Below, piece after piece: positions 1 through 11,355 of a stretch of DNA of 64,000 bases. Source of the stretch: Vitis vinifera (taxonomy: Eukaryota; Streptophyta; Magnoliopsida; Vitales; Vitaceae); assembly GCF_030704535.1 (NCBI RefSeq), contig NC_081822.1, positions 11,029,001-11,093,000 on the forward strand, given 5' to 3'. The translations under genes were made by a program, and so were the position numbers. Position 1 is the first letter of the stretch, and each line of letters starts with the position of its first letter. The notes under the pieces were generated by a model. The model was not told where the DNA came from, ran no database searches, and worked only from the letters and a program-made list of their open reading frames with translations.

Positions 1-19
1 TCCAACACTCCCCTCAAGT

Positions 20-400
20 TGGCGAGTAAAAGGTCTTCACTCTCAACTTGTTTGTGATAGATTGGAATGGTTGAGCTGCAGGTCCCTTAGGCAGTATGTT
101 GGTTAACTGTCTTTTTGAGAATATATAGGGGGTGTATATCAACCCACCATCCGGTTTCTCTTTGGTAAAATGAAGATTGACTTTAACGTGCTTAATTCAG
201 TTACATTGAACTGGATTATAGGCTATACCAAAACCCAACTTGTTATCTCTATAAAGTTTCGTAAAACCTTCCCAACTTATTCTAAGATTACTAAAAATAA
301 TTTTTATCCAGAGTCTATGTGCCATGGCTTGAAATTTTGCTTCAACACTCGACCTGGCAACCACAAAGTATTTCTTACTTCTCCAAGTTACCAAATTCCC
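20..400 (-). pseudogene. copia-1 RNase H and polyprotein C-terminus fragment
   Basis: Minus-strand 197-394 encodes VVARSSVEAKFQAMA, the hallmark start of the copia RNase H domain, followed by a degenerate HIxxDN-like region. After a frameshift, the C-terminal tail with an LPKG...KL..K pattern continues to a stop about 20 bases from the window edge. Stops in frame mark it as inactive. Confidence 0.82.
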
Positions 401-919
401 TCCTAAGAATGTACATTAGCTAGATGTTAACAACTTAATGATGACTGATCATGCAGAATTAGCATCTCTATAAACCAAAAGTGTCATCCTCCTAGTTTTC
501 TGAAACAAAATACCATTGTTAGGAGTTAACTTGAAGTATGTATCTGAGCAACTTACCTCCATGCGTACATCATTGGGATTGTGCATAAATTAGCCCACCG
601 TACTCATAGCATGTGCTATATCAGGTCTACTATGTGATAGGTAAATTAACTAACCATATGGGTGTATTTACCAACTTACACCCCAACAATTTGGTTTCTC
701 TAAGGAGATTTAAAATATACATGTGTTGTGAAATCACAATTCCCTCATTTGACCGAGTAACTTCAATCCCTAGAAAGTATTTAAGTCTTCCTAGGTTTTA
801 ATTTCAAACTTTTTTTCCAACATCTCTTTTAATCTCCACATTTCTTCTAAATTATTTCCTATCACAATGATATCATCAACACAAATAATGAGAACTAACA
901 CGAAATATGGGATGAATAA

Positions 920-1115
920 TAATAAGTTCTATCTATTGGATTGATTATACACAGTTTATATAGGAGATTATAAGAGAAGAAATAGGAAACAAGAGACATA
1001 ATAGGAAACTCACTTGTTCCTAAACTAACTTATTCCTAAATCATAAAACTATTTATTTATAGAAATAGGAAACTAACATAATAGGAAAATAATTTTCCTA
1101 TTCTATTTACAGCTC
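920..1115 (-). mobile_element. Short insert inside copia-1 RT (solo-LTR-like)
   Basis: The RT reading on the minus strand is recognisable up to about 1116 and resumes near 915 with the segment leading to the YVDD-type motif. Between them lie about 190-200 bases foreign to the RT: an AGGAAAA-type inverted repeat near 1085-1105, repeated AGGAAAC/TAGGAAA units, and a start resembling TGTTGAGC. It reads like a solo LTR or TRIM fragment. Its borders are approximate, and only a weak TGTT match was seen as a target duplication. Confidence 0.45.
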
Positions 1116-1297
1116 AACAAGAACGGTTATTTTTCCATTCTTCGAATGTTTAACAAATAGTGTATGGTCCTCGTGGCTTTAGATATAATTCATGTTCTTC
1201 ATTTGCTTTAGTAAACCTTCCAAACCAAGTTCTAAGGAACTGTTTAAGCCCATACAAAACCTTCTTCAACCCAACAGACCTTGTTCCACTTGAAATT

Positions 1298-1540
1298 TTA
1301 TTCTAGACCAGCTGGTATCTCCATATAAACCCCATCCTCTAAATTCCCATAGAGGAATGCATTCTTTACATCAAACTGTTGCAAGAACCAATCAAAGTTA
1401 GTAACAAAGGATAGCAATGTATGAATAGTATTCATCTTTGCCATAGGAGCAAAGGTTTCTTGGTAATCTATACTAAAAGTCTGAGTATATCCCTTAGCTA
1501 CTAATCTTATTATGCCTTTCAAGTGTCTTATTTGCCTTGT
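1298..1540 (-). pseudogene. copia-1 reverse transcriptase fragment
   Basis: The minus-strand translation carries the classic copia RT N-terminal signature (RLVAKGYTQ, then FAPMAKM, then QQFDVKNAFLYGNLEDGVYMEIPAG). The next segment (1140-1290) continues with the YGLKQ-type motif but needs frame changes. This is a broken piece of the pol polyprotein, not a host gene. Confidence 0.88.
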
Positions 1541-2324
1541 ACTTTACCATAAACACTAATTTATACCCAGCCTGTTTATTCCAAGAAGGATGATCATAGT
1601 CTCTCAAGTATCAATGCACTCATTTCCTCTTGCATTACCTTCCTCCAATCCCTAATGCCACTTGAACAATTTTGGGCATGTTGGTGGTGTTAAAATCGGT
1701 AACAAATAGGTAAATGAAGATCATCAAACACATTAGAACTTGACTCAAGTTGAGTTTCAGTTCCTTCTTCTGAGATGACAATTGGAGCAACACTTCAAGA
1801 TTCAAGAGAATATTGCATTCTCCTAGAGTAAACCTTGAACTGTGTGTAGCATATCTCTCTTGTTCTCTCCTTTAGACGACATAATCAAGAATAATAGATT
1901 TAGGAACCGCAAGTTCAAAATTAGTGAGTTTAGGTGAGTCTTACAAATGAATTAAGGAATGACTCTAAGAGCTTAGGATAAAAACAAACACTGGTTTGAA
2001 GTCAGACCCATGGGCAATTTTAATATAGTAGACAAACAAACTTAGAAAAAAACTTCTTACCTTCTACAAATGGCTCCTGCTAAAGATAAGGTTGAAAAAA
2101 AAATGACTAATTTTCATAAAGGTAACATCTATAGACATGAAAATTTTCTTGAAAGTCGGATGATAGCATTTATATCCTTTTTTAATACACACTTTGGGGC
2201 TCTAGGATCAAGTTTTGTTCTTTAGTGAGCATGAATATGAATGAAGGCTACACAACCAAAAATTCTAGGAGGTATACAACTATAACCATCAAATTAGGGA
2301 TAGAACTTACAAAGTTAACTCATG

Positions 2325-2438
2325 GGTGATTGGAAGTCAAGAACTTGAGAGGGTAATTTGTTAATAAGATAGCCCCTAACAGGTGATTGGAAGTCAAAAA
2401 CTTGAAAGGGTAATTTGTTTATAAGATAAGTAATAGTA
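2325..2438. repeat. 57-bp direct duplication within copia-1
   Basis: The run beginning GGTGATTGGAAGTCAA at 2325 recurs at 2382 with a few substitutions, giving two imperfect tandem copies. Confidence 0.8.
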
Positions 2439-4011
2439 AGGATAACTTACCCGCAATAGGTTTTGGGAACATTCATTTGGAAAATCAAGGCTCTAGTGAT
2501 TTCAAGCAGATGTTTGTTTTTTCTCTTTGCTATATCATTATGTTGTGGGGTATCACTACAAGAAGATTGGTGAAAAATGCTTTCTTGTTGTAAGTATGGT
2601 GATAGATGTTGGTTAAAGCATTCCCTCCCACTATTAGGTCTCGAGGTTTAGATTTTCTTAATTAAATTGGGTACTCATCATTTTATGATAAACATGAAAC
2701 ATAGTACTAACATTCAAATTTTGTTTCATAAGGTAAACCTAATTAACTCTCATACAATTATCAATAAAAGGTATTAACCACCTTACCTTGGAAATGCTTT
2801 GGACCTTTGTATGCCATCAAACATCTTTGTGAATTAAATTGAAACAAATAGAACTAAGGAAAAGATAGTCGAAGGTGCTAATCAAGTTCACAGACATCAC
2901 AATAAAAATTTTGAATGTCTAATTTTTTAAACACACTAGGAAACATCTTGTTTAATAAGGTAAATGGTGGATGACAAAGGCGAAGATGGAATAACCAAAC
3001 TTTAGTTTTTTTGGACTAGGAGAGAGGCATGAGCCTATTGCACCACTTTTAGCTTCAAGCAAAATACTGTCCATCTTTCTCTTTAGCACACTCAATCATC
3101 TTCCAAATACAAAATTCCTGTAAAGTACACTCAAAAGGTGTGAAATGCACATGGCAATTCAGATTTGTGGCGATTCTAGAAATGAAAAAGTTAATAGAGA
3201 GCTTAGAACAATGCAAAACATTTTTAGACAGAAATATTTCCTCAACCAGCTATGGTGACAGTTTTCATTTGCATTTTTGATTTTTTGACTTCTCAAGCAT
3301 GAGTTGTAGGTTAGGAAGCAACTCAAAGAATTAGTCATATGGGCCAAAGGTCCTAAGTCATAATCTAAGGGCTTGAAAACCGTTCTTTTAAGACATTTAG
3401 GGTGAGAAAATGCTTACCTATTTGAGCATAACATGTTGTCCCCCTTGGCTTCTCAAGTTATGATATGAATTGCTTTAATTTTTGACATCTTCATTCAATT
3501 CTCCCACTAAGCTGACATTATTGTATGAGAGTTTTTCATCAATGTTAGCAAGATTAACTTGACATTTGTACCTGTGGTTTCCTTCTCAGCCTCCATTTTC
3601 TCTTCCAAAAACATTTGGAGGCTTTCTATGGAGTTAGTAATATGACTCTTGTATGTTTCAGCTTCCGGTAGTAAATACACCAGTGAGAGTCCTTGTCACT
3701 AGACCTTCTGCCCTTATTCCTTCTAATGTCTGTGGCCTAGGCAGCAGTAGCAATACTAGTGGTCTGGCCAGTAGCAACGACAACGATTTCAATTAGGCAG
3801 TGACTAATGTTGATCCATCTGTAAGGTTTTGATCTAACACAATGCCTTTTTATCTCTTTTTCCCTTCTAACAATTGCAAAAGTTTCCCTTAAGGGATGAA
3901 GAGTTTCTTTACTAAGAATTTGGATTATAATTTAATCAAAATCATCATATAAACTAACCAAGAAATAAAAACTCTCTCCCTTTCAATGAACTCTTAATAC
4001 ATTATCGTATC

Positions 4012-5301
4012 TTTACTGCACTCCATTTTTAAATTCTGATATGCATTTGATCCAAGCCATAAATATCATATAACATTGTAATATTCAAGCACTGAAAATT
4101 ATCTTGTTTGGTATCATGAATTCTAATCTGTACTTCATGAATTTGACCAGCATCTCTAACCTTTGAATAATTTTGACGACTTCTCAAATCTACCTTGTAG
4201 AGAGGAACATACAAGCTATGTTGATCCCTAGTTGCATTGAGTTCTATAATCAGAATATTATTAGAAAATCCTAGTCATCCAAAGCATTGAATTTTGGGTC
4301 ATTCTTTCTTATCTTTGGCCCAAGTAAATGACTCAATTTTCCTTTTCCTTTCAGGTAAGTTTTTTCCAATTGTGACCACTCTAGGTAATTGCCTCCATTT
4401 AGTTTAAATGTGGTTGAAATACTCCGGAATTCTTCTGGTTTTTTACTGCACTCCATTTTTAAATTCTGATATGCATTTGATCCAAGCCATAAATATCATA
4501 TAACATTGTAATATTCAAGCACTGAAAATTATCTTGTTTGGTATCATGAATTCTAATCTGTACTTCATGAATTTGACCAGCATCTCTAACCTTTGAATAA
4601 TTTTGACGACTTCTCAAATCTACCTTGTAGAGAGGAACATACAAGCTATGTTGATCCCTAGTTGCATTGAGTTCTATAATCAGAATATGATTAGAAAATC
4701 CTAGTCATCCAAAGCATTGAATTTTGGGTCATTCTTTCTTATCTTTGGCCCAAGTAAATGACTCAATTTTCCGTTTCCTTTCAGGTAAGTTTTTTCCAAT
4801 TGTGACCACTCTAGGTAATTGCCTCCATTTAGTTTAAATGTGGTTGAAATACTCCGGAATTCTTCTGGTTTTTTACTGCACTCCATTTTTAAATTCTGAT
4901 ATGCATTTGATCCAAGCCATAAATATCATATAACATTGTAATATTCAAGCACTGAAAATTATCTTGTTTGGTATCATGAATTCTAATCTGTACTTCATGA
5001 ATTTGACCAGCATCTCTAACCTTTGAATAATTTTGACGACTTCTCAAATCTACCTTGTAGAGAGGAACATACAAGCTATGTTGATCCCTAGTTGCATTGA
5101 GTTCTATAATCAGAATATTATTAGAAAATCCTAGTCATCCAAAGCATTGAATTTTGGGTCATTCTTTCTTATCTTTGGCCCAAGTAAATGACTCAATTTT
5201 CCTTTTCCTTTCAGGTAAGTTTTTTCCAATTGTGACCACTCTAGGTAATTGCCTCCATTTAGTTTAAATGTGGTTGAAATACTCCGGAATTCTTCTGGTT
5301 T
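4012..5301 (-). repeat. Three tandem 430-bp copies of the copia-1 gag 5' segment
   Basis: Units lie at 4012-4441, 4442-4871 and 4872-5301. Reading by eye, copies 1 and 3 are identical, and copy 2 differs at two bases (TTATTAG to TGATTAG near 4689, and CCTTTTCC to CCGTTTCC near 4773). Each unit encodes, on the minus strand, the gag N-terminal motif with FKLNGGNYLEWSQL and then a second stretch ending in DQMHIRI. The junction creates an artificial ATG in the two inner copies. Such low divergence inside an otherwise badly decayed element indicates a recent tandem triplication, or an assembly artefact. Confidence 0.95.
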
Positions 5302-5653
5302 TGAGTGTTTATATTTGTTTGGGAAGTGGTGGAAGAGATAGGAGATTGTTCTGTCATATTGAGAAAACCGGAAATAGGATGGGATTACTGTAATGAGGAG
5401 GGCAAAATTTGGGTGTTTTTTTCCCCTTTATAGGGGTGGGGGGCTGGGACTTAGTTGTACAACCAAATCCACACCAAGGAAGGAAACACACACTAGAAAA
5501 AAGGAGCCACTGAAAAATAGGTTTCGAACCAATGCCGACAATGAAGGCTGGAAGGACCTAACAATTCCAACAATTAATGCTGGAAAAAATTACGACTAAT
5601 GCCAGCAATTGGGCCAGTCGATGGAAGGAAAAAAGGCTACTAAGCATAAGACT

Positions 5654-5661
5654 TGATACCA
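5654..5661 (-). other. Primer-binding site of copia-1
   Basis: Minus-strand TGGTATCA lies immediately inside the LTR end. It matches the 3' end complement of initiator tRNA-Met used by most plant copia elements; only the first eight bases match well. Confidence 0.7.
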
Positions 5662-5884
5662 TGAAAACAGAGAAAGATTTCTAAATAATACTCGTGTATT
5701 CACTGAATATATTTACAACCTACTTATAATGTCTATAATGAGAAAAAGAAAAAGAAATTATTCTATTCTAGGCCTAAAATTACTCCACTAAATCAGTTAG
5801 CCACTAATTATAGGAAACAAATACCAAGTCAACTAATTTAATCCCAAATTAAATTTCAATCTATACAGGTTGTATAATCCAACA
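5662..5884 (-). repeat. 5' LTR of copia-1 (223 bp)
   Basis: On the minus strand the segment starts TGTTGGATTATACAACC and ends TTTTCA, giving TG...CA ends. It is followed directly by TGGTATCA, the start of a tRNA-Met primer-binding site. The minus-strand sequence at the left window edge ends in the same TGTTGGA, as expected for the 3' LTR start. The five bases outside the LTR (attac, 5885-5889) are a candidate target duplication that cannot be tested here. Confidence 0.8.
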
Positions 5885-6437
5885 ATTACTGCACGGATTC
5901 TCCAATAGAAACATAACTACACTAGCTACCAACTGAATATTACGAGAAAAACATGGTAACCAAACTCCAACAAAAATGTCCACAATTTTACATTGAAGTA
6001 AATATGAACTCCTGACTTACCATTTCTACAACATTATTTTAACAGGCAAAAGTTGAATATGATGCTCTCTTAACAAAGCTTCCTAATGCCTAATATCATT
6101 AAAAAAACCAACATGGCAACATAAATGCATTAGAAGCTACCATTCATCTCCCAATATCAAGGTAATATTTCTTAAAATATGGGCCCTAATATTTAATAGA
6201 AAAGCAATCTCACCATGAAAATGTCAAATTTGCAATGAGTCAGTGACCAATATTTTTAGAATCAAACATAATCATGTTCCACAGATTGTGTCCCAATTAT
6301 AAATGTAAGACTATGACGCATAGACTAAGAAGCATAGTTCATGAATGTTAATTCCACCAAGAATCTTTCAAATTAGTGGTCCTTTAGACAACGGGGAATA
6401 GGGAAGAAAGCATAAGAAGATGAATTATGAAGTGTAC

Positions 6438-7556
6438 CTGCCAATCATTTTTTGCAAGAGACTGACGCAGATAAAAGCGATGGCACAACATCAGTGCAGT
6501 TGCTATTGCCACCTGGGGCCTGAAATATTGAACATCAATAATCACCACCTCTGTTACACAACAGTATCTTAAGAACTTCTTGATATAGAATTAAGGTGGG
6601 ATGTGAAAAAAAATAAAACATGGCAGAAAGGAGTACGCTCCCAAGAGCAAATAAAACATGATCAAGACAGAAAGATCACACTCAATAGCACTCAGCTTTG
6701 AAAGAATACTCACAGAGACATTCTGAAAGGTACATCATCTGAGATAATTAAAGGGGTTTTAAAGAAGTTAGATTGACATTTTTAAAATGATGACTCTTAA
6801 AATTAGTGGGTCAAAAGGAGACTTGTGCATCCAATTGCATATAGCTAGGCTGGATCTTAGATGATAATTGATGGAACAGTTGGAGATGCCAAACAAGTTG
6901 AAGGTAAACAAAGGCCTGAATCATTTAATCATACATGAACTACTGAATAGCTCTAAGGTGTCTAATCAAAACAACCACTACACACTACCAAGGAGTAAAA
7001 AAGTTAATAGAAATCAAGAAACAGATGGCAAAGGAAACACTTTAGACAAAACTACAACTGCACACGCTTTTTTGAAGTGGTAAACAGGTACTGCGAGACA
7101 TGTTTTCAATCTTAGGTGGGGACTTGAACCCAGATTCACAAAACAATCTCCAAACTCGAGTTTTAACATCAAAGCTAGTAGGCATCTTTCACAAACTAAT
7201 ACAATGTGAACACAAGATGAAGAGAGTCAACCTTGTCAACCTTACAATCACAAAAAAACCTCAGATTTCTAGCACTACAAGATCTCACATACTGGCATGA
7301 ATGGTCAAATCATAACTGCAGCTTACACTTTAAGCTTCATGCCAAGTTCCCAAAGAAATGAACAATACAACTTCCGTGACTGTGCTTCCTTCTTAGGGTC
7401 AATGCCATCCTTCCGAGATGGAGAATGATTTTCTATTTCTTGTATACTGAAGTACCACTTACGTGCAGAGCACTGAGGCTCTTCTGGCATGTACAAGCTA
7501 ATTGCATCTCTTGCAATTCCATGCTGAGAAGGATTTCTTCGTAACTGTTCAGACAT
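6438..7556 (-). CDS. CYCT1-3: Cyclin-T1 (CYCT1;3-like), N-terminal two coding exons; gene continues beyond window
   Basis: Coding exon 1 is 7327-7556 and exon 2 is 6438-6519 (312 nt, 104 codons, ending in phase 0). The start is ATG at 7554-7556 ([18 protein letters not shown]), because the upstream in-frame codon is GTG. Exon 1 ends at AAAGT|GTAAGC, exon 2 starts after TTTCAG, and its donor is CAG|GTACAC. The protein shows the cyclin-T/K entry [18 protein letters not shown], then [40 protein letters not shown], the first helices of the cyclin box. Cyclin T partners CDK9-type kinases (CDKC in plants) in P-TEFb to phosphorylate the RNA polymerase II C-terminal domain. The rest of the cyclin box should start with TIAT- in the next exon, which is not found before copia-1. 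AKNDW and LMLCHRF favour CYCT1;3 over CYCT1;4/1;5. Whether the gene is intact depends on sequence left of the window. Confidence 0.88.
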
Positions 7557-7672
7557 GGTCACCTTCTATTCCCAAGGAAACAAAAGGGAATTGTGAACCT
7601 AAAATACAACTGTTGAAGCCCTGTTTATTTAGCAGCTCTCTCTCTCTCTCTCTAGGGCAGACTAATTTCCTG
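7557..7672 (-). other. CYCT1-3: Cyclin-T 5'-UTR, second exon part
   Basis: A strong acceptor on the minus strand (pyrimidine-rich TTTTTTTTCTCCCTGCAG ending at 7673) precedes a leader segment running into the ATG at 7556. The leader includes a (GA)n microsatellite on the gene strand. Confidence 0.65.
7626..7653. repeat. (CT)n microsatellite
   Basis: About ten CT units, located in the inferred cyclin-T 5'-UTR, where it reads (AG)n in the transcript. GA-rich leaders are common in plant genes. Confidence 0.9.
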
Positions 7673-10519
7673 CAGGGAGAAAAAAAAAAGCTAATAAGAT
7701 ATCATTGATATATTGATCATGCACATAAAAAGCTAGGAACAAGATTGTTTTCAGAGACAAAACAGGCAAAAAACAAAAAGAAAAAAACCAAAAAAAAAAA
7801 GGGACAGCACCTTTACTGGCTATATTGATTATTGTATGCTAAAAAACAGTAATAGAATGGACCAAACAAAGACCACATATATGTAAATAACAACTTAAAG
7901 CAGACCAAAATTTCTTATCACTGATCCTTCCCAGGGAAATTTGTTGGTTTAGATGACAAGAACAATTCATGTACTTCCCAAGCAGTTAAACCACCAAACA
8001 GGTTCTCCCAGAACAAATAACCTGCAAGATTTCTCGGATAAGAATCCCTTAGTTAAATCTTTCTATAAGAAAGTTTGAAAAGGAGAGCGGATGATTTTGC
8101 AAATAGAGATCTGGGGCCATGTGATTCCTACAAATGTGGTATTCTTTGTTCATGCTGCAGCTAGGACTAGACTATTAACTATCAACAAATTAGTCAAAAG
8201 ATGGTGAACCATCCGAAATTGGTATTGCATCTGAAATTGGACATTGAAACTGGAGGTCATTCACTGAATCATTGCTTGGAAGCTTATCTCTTGTCAACCC
8301 TTGTTCTTTCTATTTTTGGAGTTCTTGATGGAAATGGAAGGTAAGCCACAGGAACGGTAAAATATCAACCAATTAAGGGAAGAGTAAAGCAGACAGAGAG
8401 GGAAAGGTGTGTGAGTTGGCGGTGGTCCCAAGTGGGACAAAGCACTTAGAAAAAAACCCTCAGTGATGGGCTTAGGAGCTCCTACAGATGGTTGAATTTC
8501 TAAACACACCAAGGGCTCTAAATGTAGATGCTCAAGATTACACCCATTTGTTGGAAATGCATAATCAAGTGCATTGCCTTTGTTGATTGTCAGGCCAAAA
8601 AGGTCAGGCCTGTGAAAGCTGTTCCAATTAATGAGAATCCTGTTAGGCCTACAAGCTTAGGAGGCCTAAACTTGCCATAGATCAACACTTGACCCAACAT
8701 TATGCATGAGGAGGTAACGCACCTTTTCATTGTGATGGGTCTTGCCTCCTCTTAATTCGGTTGATACAAGCCCAATACATGTACATTCTATCTCACCTTG
8801 ATGTGAGTCTAGTTCCATCTACCAAATCAAGACCCTTGCCTAGTCTCAAGTATCCAATAGTAAGATCGCTAAGTCCACCATTGATATGCACCGAGTACAC
8901 GTAGGATCTCTCAAACTTGGCTCTTGATTTGAATGGACATAATAACATCAAGGTGTCCTGTCCCAAAAGATGTCCTCAATGTGGACACAACTGGAGTGGC
9001 CATGGAGTAGAATGAACAATGACAGACCATCTTTGCATTGAAAAAGCAGTACATTCACAGTATTTTCAAAGCACATTGGGTGCAGGGGAATGTATGTTGT
9101 GGTTTACATCATCACACCCACATTATTCACTAAGAAGTAAGGTCCATGCTACCTCTGAAGGATCAGATTCACGCTACCACTGAAGGGTTGAGTCCATACC
9201 TCCCTTAAGAGATCACTTCTAGAAATCAAGGGGGAATGGCATCCTTCCTTTTGTCATTTATGGAAAAAAATGAGTAACATCTCATGGACAAGTTATCTCC
9301 TATCCGTAGATAATAGGGAAAATTACTTCAGGATCTGTCATAGGCAAGTTTCCATGTTGCATGGGCAACTATCCAAATGGGTAGGTAGCTATGCCAAGTT
9401 CAACTTTCAGCTTAACATGGTGTATTGGAGATAATGATGCAAAGCAAGTATGAAACATTGCAATGTGCACAAAATCATGTAAATGGATAACTATTCAGTA
9501 CACATGGCACTGGACCATTGGCCATGTAGCAATGTATTCTGGGCAATTCAACAAGAAGTTCAATGTGTTGCATTGCAACACATGGCACAGGATGATAGGT
9601 CCATGTGGAGCATATGAAATCGGAGATCAACAGCTCTCTAGGTTATCTTCGAAAACTCGAAACAAATGTTGGCAGATTGAAAAGGCAGGTTCATGGGGAG
9701 AGTGAAGAAAAAGATGTGGCCTGTAGTCATGATAAGCATTTTGGGAGGGAGCAGTGGAAAGAGCACAATAGAAGAATGTTGAGAGCCTAGAAAATATCAT
9801 ATGAAAGCTTAAACAAATGTCTTTGCACTCCTTTTTTTCTATGGTCATTATATCAACTTCAGATCACAAGGCTCTTGTTGGATTTCATAAAAAATATAAA
9901 AGGAGTTTGAGTTGTAGTTCCCTGTGCAAAGCTATTTTTCTTCTATTTTCTTCAGCTTCAGGCTGGATATGATGTTTCCCGTTTTTTTGTTTTCTTTGGG
10001 GGATTCATTTACTTGGGATGTACTAGGGTTTGTATGCTTTTCTGCATTACAATAATATTATCCTTATCAAGATTTATAAAGATTCCCAGAAATTTTCTGC
10101 AGTTACTAAAAGCAGCCAGGTTGATTTCCCCTGTTTGTGATAAATGTACCAAGAATTCAAAATTTTCACATTATCTGACAAAAATTTCTAAAAAACAGAG
10201 AAAATAAAATTACATATGCCTATAAGGGCAAGGAAGTCTCTCTTTTCCATATCCTTAGCCAAACATGGTAAGTATTTTAAGGTTTTCCAAACATAGAATC
10301 GGAGCTAAAACAACGAGCCCCCACAAATCAAGCATGAAATCAACACAGAGATCGACGATTCACACAAAATAAACGAAATTAATCATTTTAAAGTAAAATT
10401 CCATCAATTTGCTCGAACGTATCAAAATTCCGGAAGAAAACCAAATCAATACTCCCTTTATTTTCCAAAAATATGCATCGGAAGAAAGCAAAAAGAACAT
10501 CAACCCAAAATTCACTTAC
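7673..10519 (-). other. Cyclin-T leader intron (about 2.85 kb)
   Basis: Bounded on the minus strand by the donor CAA|GTAAGTG (exon end 10520) and the acceptor CCCTGCAG at 7673. It contains no ORF with recognisable similarity. Around 9139-9225 there are three imperfect copies of a roughly 30-base unit (GGTCCATGCTACCTCTGAAGG and variants). The 8.5-9.9 kb part is less AT-rich than typical intergenic DNA and may be old transposon sequence that I cannot name. Confidence 0.55.
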
Positions 10520-10605
10520 TTGAAGTAAATTTCTCCTAAACCAGGCGCAGCGTAATAGAAGAAGACGAACACTCAGACACGTGGGGTTAAACCTTAAGAG
10601 AAAAC
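10520..10605 (-). other. CYCT1-3: Cyclin-T first (non-coding) exon
   Basis: A GTAAGTG donor lies at 10513-10519 on the minus strand, directly after a leader-like segment (CTTCTTCTATTACGCTGCGCC...). A TATAAG motif lies upstream at about 10631-10636. The transcription start is inferred near 10605 from the TATA spacing only. Confidence 0.55.
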
Positions 10606-10630
10606 CCTAAGCTGAAGCTACCGTTAACAA

Positions 10631-10637
10631 CTTATAA
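10631..10637 (-). promoter_or_regulatory. TATA-like box of the cyclin-T gene
   Basis: Minus-strand ATTATAAG lies about 110 bases upstream of the end of the first non-coding exon. Its position fits a core promoter; no other evidence. Confidence 0.35.
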
Positions 10638-10934
10638 TTCAGTTGACGACTTGAAGTTGACTCCCTCTTGCATAATAGTGCTTCTACAACTCTGCATGTT
10701 TCTACGCGCAAACATACCGCGTACAAAGTCCACGTCTAACGGTCTGGGCCGGGATCAGCCCTACCGGCCCCAACAGTATCATATGGATTCAGCTGAGTTT
10801 GGGCCGGTCCAATTTGGAATTATTATAATCACAAACAACGGTGTAAGCCAAGCGACAAACAAATGGTAAGGCTGCAAGCCTGCAACTTGATCCAATCATA
10901 TTTTTTACTGGCTTCAATAATTTAATTTGCAATA

Positions 10935-11355
10935 TAGGTTCTCGGTAAATCTTAATACTTATTATTTAATAACTTTAAGATAAATTATACTTAAGTTGTT
11001 ATAAATTATACTTAAGTTGTTGACTTAAAATTTATTATTTAATTATTATTTTAAATATTAAAATTATTTAATAAAATTAACTTAAAATTTATTTTAAATC
11101 ATCAAATTAATATATTTATCCTTATAAATTATAATTAGGGTAAAGAATGTTGAGTAACAATGAAGATCATAAAGTAGCAAAAGAAATGAAGATGTAAACT
11201 TAAAAATAATTTAATTATTTTTACTTATTATTTAAAGTTGTTTTTAATTTTAAATAATACTATTAAGTTATTTTATTAAACATAATTTATTTAATGATTT
11301 AAATTAAATTATTAAATCACTTTAAATTATTAAATTAGTTTACCAAACATCCACT
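10935..11355. mobile_element. AT-rich MITE-like repeat
   Basis: Very AT-rich segment. Its left end (CGGTAAATCTTAATACTTATTATTTAATAAC) and the reverse complement of its right end (TGTTTGGTAAACTAATTTAATAATTT) match imperfectly as terminal inverted repeats. The right end, TTTACCAAACATCC, has the style of non-autonomous hAT elements in grape. It contains a 20-bp direct duplication (AAATTATACTTAAGTTGTT at about 10983 and 11004). No target duplication was confirmed. Confidence 0.4.

Larger units (their letters stand above)
1..5884 (-). mobile_element. Ty1/copia retrotransposon remnant (copia-1), 3' LTR outside window
   Basis: A decayed copia element read on the minus strand. In element order it shows a 5' LTR (5662-5884), a primer-binding site matching the plant initiator-tRNA type (5654-5661), gag starting near 5350, an altered zinc-knuckle-like stretch near 3650-3700, RT fragments (about 1120-1530), the RT YVDD-type motif near 865-880, an RNase H piece (197-394), and the polyprotein tail. 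The tail ends about 20 bases from the left edge in a purine-rich tract (minus-strand CTTGAGGGGAGTGTTGGA), the usual polypurine tract and 3' LTR start. Many stops and frameshifts make it non-functional. It sits next to the second coding exon of the cyclin-T gene and probably interrupts one of that gene's introns; the other flank must be seen to confirm this. Confidence 0.88.
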
